Origin: CAIZIN01 sp964483025
GTDB lineage: Bacteria; Patescibacteriota; Minisyncoccia; Phycocordibacterales; CAIZIN01
Direction of reading: 5' to 3'
Assembly (NCBI GenBank): GCA_964483025.1
Contig: CAYZZT010000011.1
Span: forward strand, 1-19,548
DNA: 19,548 nt
Below, piece after piece: positions 1-6,104 of the stretch; the first letter of the stretch is position 1; each line of letters starts with the position of its first letter. Below the pieces are notes generated by a model. It did no database searches, was not told the origin of the DNA, and saw only the letters and a program-made list of their open reading frames with translations. Made by a program: the position numbers and the translations under genes.

Positions 1-22
1 CATAGAGGATGTCTGGTATTCC

Positions 23-62
23 ATTCGTGTAATTCGTTGCAGTTTATTCGTGTCATTCGTGC
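23..62. repeat. ATTCGT-rich short repeat
   Basis: The hexamer ATTCGT occurs four times (starting near 23, 32, 46 and 55), arranged as two related halves of the form ATTCGTGTnATTCGT. It lies upstream of the first promoter and has no coding potential. It looks like a fragment of a dispersed intergenic repeat; related wording (AATTCGTGATTTCGT) occurs at about 4232. Function unknown. Confidence 0.5.
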
Positions 63-83
63 CGTGTTAAATACTGAAAATGC

Positions 84-112
84 TGTAAACAATGGCTTAT
101 TTATGCTATTAT
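84..112 (+). promoter_or_regulatory. Putative sigma70-type promoter
   Basis: An extended -10, TGC followed by TATTAT (107-112), sits 17 bp downstream of a weak -35-like TGTAAA (84-89). The expected transcription start near 119 would give a leader of about 23 nt before the ATG at 142. It probably drives the two-gene unit 142-1680. Prediction by eye only. Confidence 0.5.
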
Positions 113-141
113 ATCTGTACGTAATTTAACACAAAAAATCT

Positions 142-402
142 ATGATCATTGTAAAATATTTAAAAAGCTATAAGACCATTGTTACACTTGGTGTTTTGGT
201 CGCCCTTATTCCTCTTATTGGCATTCCTTCTTGGATCCGTGATATGGTCACTTACATATTGGGTCTTTGTATTGCTTTTGGTACATATAGACTTCATAAA
301 GAACCCATGGAATGCTCAACTTTTAAAGAATCTCAAGTGCAAAATACTGTTGGAATTATTAATGAGACAAAAGACGACTTCCCAATTTTAAACAAAGAAT
401 AA
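142..402 (+). CDS. Small two-helix membrane protein, unknown function
   Basis: An 86-residue protein with two hydrophobic stretches (about residues 12-30 and 33-50) separated by a short Pro/Trp turn, then a polar tail of about 35 residues. This predicts an integral membrane protein with a soluble C-terminus. I recognise no family. The gene stops three bases before the start of the DUF4015 gene, so the two are probably co-transcribed and translationally linked. There is no Shine-Dalgarno sequence before the ATG, but a good extended -10 element lies about 30 bp upstream, which supports a real gene. An overlapping +2-frame ORF is a shadow. It could be an accessory to the downstream hydrolase, but this is only inferred from position. 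Confidence 0.65.
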   Translation: MIIVKYLKSYKTIVTLGVLVALIPLIGIPSWIRDMVTYILGLCIAFGTYRLHKEPMECSTFKESQVQNTVGIINETKDDFPILNKE

Positions 403-405
403 TAT

Positions 406-1680
406 ATGAAGATTACTCAGGCAGAGCAAATGAAAGCCAGACTAATAGTATTGATTGGTGCCATTTTAATATTAATTGCCTCTTTTTTTATTGCTCCAAA
501 AATATTTGCTTTAATAAAAAGTGGCACTGAAAAACAATTAGCTTCTGCGTTAGGTGCCACATCCACAACAACTAAAGTTGGGCAAGAAGAAGATTCTTTA
601 AAAAATGGAGTTAAGCATTTACCAACTCCAGAACCTTTGAAAGCAATTTATATGTCGAGTTGTGTAGTGGGCACAAAAGATTTTCGTGCTTCGCTTGTAA
701 AGATTGCTGATACAACAGAAGTAAATGCAATTGTAATTGATGTAAAAGATTTTTCTGGCACACTTTCATATGAACCAACAGATCCAAATTTAAAACATGC
801 TTGGGACTCTGCAAAATGTGGAGCAAGAGATATGAGAGAATTTTTGCAGGAATTACATTCAAAAAATATTTATGCTATTGCTCGTGTGACAGTCTTTCAA
901 GATCCGCATTTTACAAAACTTCACCCAGAGCTTGCTGTTAAAAGCATTGCAACAGGTGCGCCTTGGAAGGATAGAAAGGGGTTGAGTTTTCTTGATGTTG
1001 GCGGAAAAGAAACTTGGGACTACACAATAGCTATTGCTCGAGATGCATATAATATTGGTTTTGATGAAATTAATTTTGATTACATTCGTTTTCCTTCAGA
1101 TGGAAATATGAAAGATGCAAAATATACACTTTCTACTGGTTCAAAAGCAGATCAACTCGAAAAGTTTTTTAAATACTTAAGTGCTGAAATGAAAAAATCA
1201 AATATTCCTACTTCTGCTGATCTTTTTGGAATGACCACAACAAATAATGATGATTTAAATATTGGCCAAGTACTCGAAAGGACATTACCATATTTTGATT
1301 ATGTAGCACCAATGGTATATCCGTCTCATTATCCGAAAAATTTTAATGGATGGAAAAATCCAAATACTGTTCCATATCAGCTTATTCATTTTGTGATGGG
1401 ACGCGGAGCCGAAAGGGCAGAAGCAACAAGCACAGCGGTTGCAACGCTCGATAATACAAAAATCGATTTAGGCACATCTTCAAAAAAAGTATTATATACT
1501 CATGAGCCACAAAATAAATTAAAACTTCGTACATGGATTCAAGATTTTGATTATGGAGGAAATTATGATGTTGCAGAGGTAAAAGCTCAAATAAAAGCAA
1601 CATATGATGTTGGACTTACATCTTGGATGATTTGGGCACCGTCGAATAAATACACGGTGGGGGCACTTGTGAAGGAATAA
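406..1680 (+). CDS. Membrane-anchored putative glycoside hydrolase, DUF4015 family
   Basis: A 424-residue protein. Residues 12-34 form one N-terminal transmembrane segment with no cleavage site, followed by a Ser/Thr-rich linker (about 45-75) and an extracytoplasmic TIM-barrel-like domain to the C-terminus. Hallmarks of the DUF4015 putative glycosyl hydrolase family are NAIVIDVKD (107-115), FDEINFDYIRFPSDG (219-233) and APMVYPSHY (301-309), with SWMIWAPSNKY (406-416) near the end. The acidic residues in the first two motifs are candidate catalytic residues. Family members are thought to act on envelope polysaccharide, but substrates are generally unproven. The start follows the upstream stop by three bases with no Shine-Dalgarno sequence. 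It is the last gene before a 315-bp repeat-rich gap. I am confident of the family and uncertain of the activity. Confidence 0.85.
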   Translation: MKITQAEQMKARLIVLIGAILILIASFFIAPKIFALIKSGTEKQLASALGATSTTTKVGQEEDSLKNGVKHLPTPEPLKAIYMSSCVVGTKDFRASLVKIADTTEVNAIVIDVKDFSGTLSYEPTDPNLKHAWDSAKCGARDMREFLQELHSKNIYAIARVTVFQDPHFTKLHPELAVKSIATGAPWKDRKGLSFLDVGGKETWDYTIAIARDAYNIGFDEINFDYIRFPSDGNMKDAKYTLSTGSKADQLEKFFKYLSAEMKKSNIPTSADLFGMTTTNNDDLNIGQVLERTLPYFDYVAPMVYPSHYPKNFNGWKNPNTVPYQLIHFVMGRGAERAEATSTAVATLDNTKIDLGTSSKKVLYTHEPQNKLKLRTWIQDFDYGGNYDVAEVKAQIKATYDVGLTSWMIWAPSNKYTVGALVKE

Positions 1681-1693
1681 AGTTTTTGCTTTT

Positions 1694-1843
1694 CTGTTAT
1701 CCTCGAATCGATCTAGGATCCATGTTTGTATTTAAAAATCCGAAGCACGAAATCCGAAATTCGAAACAAATCCTAAATTTAAATATTAAAATAATAAACA
1801 AATTCAGGACTTGGATCTCCGCTGAGTACAGCGAAGATGACAG
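1694..1843. repeat. Palindromic element with CTGTYATCYTCG-type ends
   Basis: The left end CTGTTATCCTCG (1694-1705) pairs with the right end CGAAGATGACAG (1832-1843), one mismatch and one wobble. Further in, GGATCCA (from about 1717) and TGGATC (from about 1812) also pair, and the right arm holds a small hairpin, CGCTG-agta-CAGCG. The same TGTCAT/ATGACA ends bound the repeat at 4096-4232. This resembles dispersed REP-like palindromic units, and a second repeat type is nested inside it. With the next entry it fills the 315-bp gene-free stretch 1681-1995. Confidence 0.6.
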
Positions 1844-1919
1844 GAATTGAGAGTGTTTTGAATTTTAGATTTTGAACATTTGAATTTGTTTCGGATTTCG
1901 TGCTTCGAATTTCGGATTT
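1736..1919. repeat. Long imperfect inverted repeat with permuted modules
   Basis: Two 36-nt arms (1736-1771 and 1884-1919) are made of the same words, AAATCCGAA, ATTCGAA, GCACGAAATCCGAA and ACAAAT, in inverted orientation. The ATTCGAA word occupies a different slot in each arm. The enclosed sequence is A+T-rich and includes the right arm of the palindromic element above. No ORF is supported. It may form a hairpin at the end of the upstream transcript or be a remnant of a short mobile element. Confidence 0.65.
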
Positions 1920-1976
1920 ATTTAATTTAAGTTACTTAACACTAGTTTAAACGTGGATGTTTAGATAAAATTAAAG

Positions 1977-1982
1977 TATAAT
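1977..1982 (+). promoter_or_regulatory. Consensus -10 box giving a near-leaderless start
   Basis: A perfect TATAAT lies 13 bp upstream of the ATG at 1996. A start of transcription about seven bases after the box would leave a leader of roughly 7 nt and no room for a Shine-Dalgarno sequence. The -35 region (TGGATG, 1954-1959) is weak. Confidence 0.6.
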
Positions 1983-1995
1983 TAGTACAAATATT

Positions 1996-4083
1996 ATGGA
2001 AGATGAGCAAGTAACATATTTTGCTGAGACAGATTCACGCAATAAGCGTTTACGTTTTGGTATTAAAGCCAAAGATCGTAGTCGTCATGTCTATGTGATC
2101 GGTAAAACAGGTATGGGTAAATCTACTTTGCTCGAAAATCTTGCTATTCAAGATATTCAAAATGGAAACGGCATGGCTTTTATAGACCCTCACGGTAAAA
2201 CTGCAGAGCTTCTTTTGGAATATGTGCCAGAGGGGCGCATTAAAGATGTTTTATATTTTGCTCCTTTTGATTTGGATTACCCTGTGTCATTTAATGTGAT
2301 GGAAGATGTGGGTGCGGATAAGCGCCACCTTGTTGCCAACGGAATGATGTCTGCTTTTAAAAAGATTTGGGTTGATGCGTGGAGTGCCAGAATGGAATAT
2401 ATTTTAAATAATATTCTTCTTGCTCTTTTGGAATATCCAGGCTCTACACTTCTTGGTGTAAATAGAATGCTCGCAGACAAGGATTATCGAAACAAGGTTG
2501 TTGCAAATATTTCCGACCCATCTGTGAAATCTTTCTGGGTGGATGAATTTGCAAAATATGGGGAGCGATATATGCAAGAAGCTGGTGCTGCTATTCAAAA
2601 CAAGATTGGTCAATTTGTTTCTAATCCACTCATTCGAAATATTATTGGTCAACCAAAATCCACATTTGATATTCGTGAGATGATGGACGATAGAAAAATT
2701 TTAATAATGAACCTTTCAAAAGGAAGAATGGGTGAGGCGAATGCAAACTTACTTGGAGGTATGCTTATCACGAAATTATATTTAGGTGCAATGAGTCGTG
2801 CTGATGTGCCAGATAGAGATTTAAAAAAACTTCCAAACTTTTATTTACATGTGGATGAATTCCAAAATTTTGCCAATGAATCTTTTGCAGATATTCTTTC
2901 CGAAGCACGAAAATATAAACTTAACTTAACTATTGCTCATCAATATATAGAGCAGATGACCGAAGAAGTGAAAGCTGCTGTCTTTGGAAACGTCGGCTCA
3001 ATGGTTACATTTAGAGTTGGTGCTTATGATGCTGAAGCACTAGAAAAAGAATTTGCACCAATTTTTACAATGGAAGATATTGTGAACCTAGATAAATTTC
3101 AAGTATATTTAAGGCTTATGATTGATGGAGTTGGATCACAACCTTTTTCTGCAAATACATTAAATACGCCACCGTCACCTGTTCCAAACTTTGTTTCTGA
3201 AATAATTGATACTTCACGATCACAATTCGCTAGACCTCGTGCTGGTGTGGAAGATGAAATTAAAGATTGGCATAGACCAATTGAAGAAGTCGAAAGAGAT
3301 AAAAGAAATGCTGGAAAAGAAAGTGGAAGAAGTGGTGGTTATGAAAATGGAAACGGCAGAAATAATGGAAATTCGAACGGTCATAACGGAAATGGAAATG
3401 GAAATAATGGCAATAATGGTAATGGTAATAATGGTAATGGATTTTCACAAAATAAAAATGGAAGGAATGAAGATTTTAAACTTCGTAATCCGGCCCCATC
3501 TTTACAACAAAATACATCTATTTCATACGAAAAGAGAAATACACCAAGGCCGAGTTTTCAAGATAGACAAAACAATTTTCCTCGGAGAGAAGAGGGGGTT
3601 CACAATCCTTTTAAAAAGGTATTAACACAAGAGATAAATCCGGAAAAAGAAAAAGTGCATCTTGAACGAGAGCTAGAACTAAGGAAAGCAATTTCTTTAA
3701 ACTTTTTGAAAAAAGATGAACCAAAGGAAAATGGGAATGGAAATGGGAATAGTGAAGAAAAGAAAGACAAAAAAGGCGTAACACAAGAAAGTCTTTCAGA
3801 TTTACGTTCTGCATTGCAATCAGTTTTAACTCAAGCAAAGATTGGTATTGGTCCTGATACAAAAATTCTTGAAAAATCTATTGAAAGGAGCGAGATCCAA
3901 AAAGGGGAGGACCGACCTCCGGAAATAAAAAATCAGGAGGTTAAACCTCCAGAAAAAAAGTTGGAAGAAAAACAAAATCTTGAGAACGATCCTAAAGAAA
4001 AAAAACAGCAAGATATGCAACGCGGACAAATAAATGAAATTTCAGAAAAAGAATTGAGAGACATACTCAGTATTGAAGATTAA
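1996..4083 (+). CDS. Type IV secretion/conjugation-like ATPase (VirD4/TraG-TraD type) with Asn/Gly-rich tail
   Basis: A 695-residue protein. Residues 30-400 form a RecA-like DNA-pump ATPase of the type IV coupling/DUF87 group. Walker A is GKTGMGKST (36-44), a conserved FIDPHGK follows at 62-68, Walker B is YLHVDEFQNF (283-292), and LTIAHQY (311-317) matches the conserved Gln motif. From about 440 the chain becomes low-complexity: an Asn/Gly tract (about 449-490), then a charged Lys/Glu-rich region to the end. There is no N-terminal membrane domain; the Walker A motif lies only 35 residues from the start, so this is a soluble form or relies on a partner. No relaxase or VirB-like gene is nearby. 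The start is set by a perfect -10 box 13 bp upstream. Family confidence is high; DNA or protein transport is inferred. Confidence 0.85.
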   Translation: MEDEQVTYFAETDSRNKRLRFGIKAKDRSRHVYVIGKTGMGKSTLLENLAIQDIQNGNGMAFIDPHGKTAELLLEYVPEGRIKDVLYFAPFDLDYPVSFNVMEDVGADKRHLVANGMMSAFKKIWVDAWSARMEYILNNILLALLEYPGSTLLGVNRMLADKDYRNKVVANISDPSVKSFWVDEFAKYGERYMQEAGAAIQNKIGQFVSNPLIRNIIGQPKSTFDIREMMDDRKILIMNLSKGRMGEANANLLGGMLITKLYLGAMSRADVPDRDLKKLPNFYLHVDEFQNFANESFADILSEARKYKLNLTIAHQYIEQMTEEVKAAVFGNVGSMVTFRVGAYDAEALEKEFAPIFTMEDIVNLDKFQVYLRLMIDGVGSQPFSANTLNTPPSPVPNFVSEIIDTSRSQFARPRAGVEDEIKDWHRPIEEVERDKRNAGKESGRSGGYENGNGRNNGNSNGHNGNGNGNNGNNGNGNNGNGFSQNKNGRNEDFKLRNPAPSLQQNTSISYEKRNTPRPSFQDRQNNFPRREEGVHNPFKKVLTQEINPEKEKVHLERELELRKAISLNFLKKDEPKENGNGNGNSEEKKDKKGVTQESLSDLRSALQSVLTQAKIGIGPDTKILEKSIERSEIQKGEDRPPEIKNQEVKPPEKKLEEKQNLENDPKEKKQQDMQRGQINEISEKELRDILSIED
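3346..3440 (+). repeat. In-frame short tandem repeat (AATGGN-type) coding Asn/Gly
   Basis: Degenerate AATGGA/AATGGT/AATAATGG units repeat across about 95 bp and encode the Asn/Gly-rich linker of the ATPase. The low-complexity DNA keeps the frame open in all three forward phases, which creates a long shadow ORF there. Such tracts commonly change length by slippage. Confidence 0.7.
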
Positions 4084-4095
4084 TTTCCCCCGTAT

Positions 4096-4232
4096 TGTCA
4101 TCCTTGCGAATGCGAGGTTGAATCGTGCGGGGTACGATTCAAAGACGGAGGCTGACGAGCCGAGTCGGGGTCGAACAAATTTCTAGCAAGAAATTATGTG
4201 TGACTCATGATCTCGTATTCACGAGAATGACA
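4096..4232. repeat. Structured palindromic repeat, copy R1 (three hairpins)
   Basis: Bounded by TGTCATCC (4096-4103) and GAATGACA (4225-4232), which are inverted. Inside are hairpin 1, TTGAATCGT (4118-4126) with ACGATTCAA (4134-4142); the conserved AAAGACGGAG; hairpin 2, GGCT-gacg-AGCC (4150-4161); GAGTCGGGGTCGA; hairpin 3, AATTTCT-agca-AGAAATT (4178-4195); and GACTC (4202-4206), which can pair with GAGTC (4162-4166). A final CTCGT-attc-ACGAG hairpin lies at 4212-4225. The copy inside murD at 5685-5797 keeps the loops and single-stranded words but has different, still-paired stems. It may also end transcription of the ATPase gene. Confidence 0.8.
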
Positions 4233-4310
4233 ATTCGTGATTTCGTCTGCGTCGTCTGCGTCCAGTCAGCGTAAGTTTGCGAGGGTGGTACTCCGCCCTA
4301 GAGGATGACA
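4233..4310. repeat. Second repeat segment reaching the murD 5' end
   Basis: Contains CTGCGTCGTCTGCGTCC-type short repeats and a 7-bp hairpin, AGGGTGG-tact-CCGCCCT (4282-4299), and ends in GGATGACA (4303-4310), the inverse of the TGTCATCC that opens the R1 copy at 4096. It is intergenic and supplies the false upstream ATG (4305) of murD. Confidence 0.5.
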
Positions 4311-4340
4311 GAATTGCCGTATTGCCTTACAATAAGACCA

Positions 4341-5999
4341 ATGCAACATAATTCATGGAAAAATAAGAAAACGTTACTTTTCGGTCTTGGAATACTTGGA
4401 GGCGGTGTAGAAACCGCTAAATTTTTGTTGAAAAAGGGAGCGAAGCTTTCTGTAACAGATTCAAAAAGTAAAGAACATTTAGCTCCGTCAATTTCAAAAC
4501 TTCCTAAAAATATTTCATATACATTGGGTGTACATAAAGATTCTGATATAAAAAATGTTGATGCTGTTATTTTTAATCCCGGTGTTGCGTATGAAAGTGA
4601 ATGGGTTAAAAAAGCGCTTCGATATAAAAAAGAAGTTTATAATGACTTCTCACTTTTTCTTTCTGTTTTGAAAGAAAAAAAAGAAATACCAGAATACATT
4701 GCTGTTACAGGTACGAGAGGAAAAACAACAAGTACAATTTGGATAAATCATTTTCTTTCGGATTCGATCATTGGTGGAAATATGCCAGAAAATGGATTAT
4801 TAAAAATTGTAGATCAAAAGACAAATCTTTTTGTACTTGAACTTTCTTCTTTTCAATTAGAGTTTGTACAAAAGGGGAGTCTAGCGCCAAAAGTTGCTGT
4901 TATCACAAATTTATATCGTGATCATTTAAACAGATATAAAAAAATGGAGAAATATGCGAAAGCTAAAGCAAATATTTTTCTAAATCAAACATCGGAAGAT
5001 TTTTTGGTGCTTAATGCTGACAGTGAATGGAGCGCCTTTTTTTTAAAACAAAAACCAAAAGCACAAGTCTACTGGTTTTCATTAAAACCATTAGCTAGGG
5101 GTAAAAAAGGAATGTATTTGAAGGGTGATAAATTAGTTTGGAGAGAGACAAAAGATGTAGTTCTTGGGACTTCGCCATTTAATGATGTGGCCCATAATGC
5201 AAACCTTCTCACAGCCCTCATTGCTTCATATTTGTACACTGGCTCTTGGCAGGAATTATTTGGGAAAATCGACACATTGCCGAATGTGCCTTTGCGTCAG
5301 GAGGTCATATTTGAGGCCAAAAAACTGAAGGTGGTCAATGATGGCGCTGCTACCTCTCCCGATGCCACAGTAGCCCTTTTAGACGCCTACAGGGGTGTTC
5401 CAAAGGTAGATAAAGTGCTTATAACTGGCGGTACAGATAAGGATCTAGAATATGGTGCTTGGGCCAAGAAAGTAGCCAAGGAAATCGCACCAAACAACTT
5501 ATTTTTGCTTTCGGGAAGTGCAACTTTAAAAATGATAAAAGCTCTCACGAAAGAGAAGTATTGGCTAAACCGAGTTAGAAAAAATCGGTCGCCCGATCAG
5601 TCAAAGACTGATTTAGGGAAACAAATTAATCCTCGAATTTTTGATAATTATGAAGAAATGTTGAAAGCAATTTCGCTCTCGTTATGTCATTCCGAAGGAG
5701 GCTGGTTGAAATTGGGATGGGACCCAATTTCAAAGACGGAGCACGACGGTGCGAGTCGGGGTCGAGAGATTTTTCAGCAGAAAAATACTCGTGACTCCAG
5801 TCAAGCATCTTCAAGACCTTCCGAAAACCCAAACGTCATCGTTTCCAAAAAATTCCTTAATGATGTTTCTTCATCAAAAAAATCTCAGCTCCACATTCTT
5901 TTTTCTCCATCCGCAGCCAGTTTCGAAAAATTCAAAAACGAATTCGACCGCGCCTCAAAATTTGTAAAGGTTTTGAAGAGTTCTGGGTTAATTGGGTAA
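4341..5999 (+). CDS. murD: UDP-N-acetylmuramoylalanine--D-glutamate ligase, with in-frame repeat insertion
   Basis: MurD ligates D-Glu to UDP-MurNAc-L-Ala in cytoplasmic peptidoglycan synthesis. From the chosen start it has 552 residues; MurD is usually about 430-460. The N-domain has LLFGLGILGGGVETA (12-26). The ATP loop is TGTRGKTTS (123-131), with Arg where Asn is usual. The MurD signatures ELSSFQLE (167-174) and ITNLYRDHLNRY (188-199) are clear. The usual NDSKAT-type motif reads NDGAATSP (333-340). The C-domain has LITGGTDKD (360-368) and LFSPSAASFEKF (520-531). The excess length is C-terminal: about 25 residues near 408-430 and about 60 near 449-510, where the DNA matches the structured repeat upstream. 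The ATG at 4305 lies in a repeat end, so 4341 is preferred. No Shine-Dalgarno sequence is visible. Function is plausibly kept, because the insert falls in the surface linker before the last strand. Confidence 0.88.
   Translation: MQHNSWKNKKTLLFGLGILGGGVETAKFLLKKGAKLSVTDSKSKEHLAPSISKLPKNISYTLGVHKDSDIKNVDAVIFNPGVAYESEWVKKALRYKKEVYNDFSLFLSVLKEKKEIPEYIAVTGTRGKTTSTIWINHFLSDSIIGGNMPENGLLKIVDQKTNLFVLELSSFQLEFVQKGSLAPKVAVITNLYRDHLNRYKKMEKYAKAKANIFLNQTSEDFLVLNADSEWSAFFLKQKPKAQVYWFSLKPLARGKKGMYLKGDKLVWRETKDVVLGTSPFNDVAHNANLLTALIASYLYTGSWQELFGKIDTLPNVPLRQEVIFEAKKLKVVNDGAATSPDATVALLDAYRGVPKVDKVLITGGTDKDLEYGAWAKKVAKEIAPNNLFLLSGSATLKMIKALTKEKYWLNRVRKNRSPDQSKTDLGKQINPRIFDNYEEMLKAISLSLCHSEGGWLKLGWDPISKTEHDGASRGREIFQQKNTRDSSQASSRPSENPNVIVSKKFLNDVSSSKKSQLHILFSPSAASFEKFKNEFDRASKFVKVLKSSGLIG
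5582..5614 (+). repeat. Small palindromic insertion inside murD
   Basis: Arms AAATCGGTC (5582-5590) and GACTGATTT (5606-5614) pair with one wobble. Two alternative small hairpins also fit: ATCGG-tcgc-CCGAT (5584-5597) and ATCAGTC-aaa-GACTGAT (5596-5612). It encodes residues about 414-425 of MurD, in a stretch absent from typical MurD C-domains, so it may be a second, smaller in-frame insertion. Confidence 0.45.
5685..5797 (+). repeat. Structured palindromic repeat, copy R2, in frame within murD
   Basis: Starts TGTCATTCC (5685-5693). Hairpin 1 is TTGAAATTGGG (5706-5716) with CCCAATTTCAA (5723-5733); hairpin 2 is GCAC-gacg-GTGC (5741-5752); hairpin 3 is ATTTTTC-agca-GAAAAAT (5769-5786), extended by GAG/CTC; GAGTC (5753-5757) pairs with GACTC (5793-5797). 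The single-stranded words AAAGACGGAG and GAGTCGGGGTCGA are the same as in the copy at 4096-4232, while every stem differs and remains paired. It encodes MurD residues 449-486 with no stop codon. The far end (ATGACA-type) is not recognisable. Confidence 0.8.
5873..5999 (+). repeat. Direct repeat, copy A: active 3' end of murD
   Basis: These 127 bp match 7214-7340 with 17 differences by hand alignment, only three of them in the first 86 bp. Copy A supplies the last residues and stop of the intact murD. Copy B lies beyond the DUF4143 ATPase gene. Several differences are synonymous or conservative, and B ends in its own in-phase stop codon. Confidence 0.9.
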
Positions 6000-6044
6000 A
6001 AGTCGTTAAAAATGGCTCTGTCTAGCCATATATTATTTCTAATC

Positions 6045-6104
6045 TTGCAATTATGGCAGTATTACAGTATTATATTACTGTAATTAGTACTAAATTACAG
6101 TAAT
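6045..6104 (+). promoter_or_regulatory. Promoter with overlapping ATTACAGTA operator repeats
   Basis: TTGCAA (6045-6050) and TATTAT (6068-6073) are spaced 17 bp apart. An inverted repeat, ATTACAGTA (6061-6069) and TACTGTAAT (6076-6084) with a 6-bp spacer, straddles the -10 box. A third near-palindromic copy, ATTACAGTAAT (6094-6104), touches the ATG. Binding of a dimeric repressor here would block the promoter. The ATPase itself contains a winged-helix-like segment, so autoregulation is possible but unproven. Confidence 0.55.

Noticed and set aside
3206..3625. 139-codon ORF overlapping the ATPase tail
   Set aside because: Its Met/Glu/Ile-rich low-complexity product comes from the AATGGN repeat read in another frame of a real gene.
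4305..4340. Upstream in-frame ATG extending MurD by 12 residues
   Set aside because: This ATG lies in the GGATGACA end of the intergenic repeat, and the added residues do not match the MurD N-terminus, whose conserved Rossmann start follows 4341.
5685..5797. Frameshift or assembly error in murD
   Set aside because: The frame stays open on both sides, core motifs resume after the insert, and the inserted DNA has a matching repeat copy upstream, so a true insertion is more likely.
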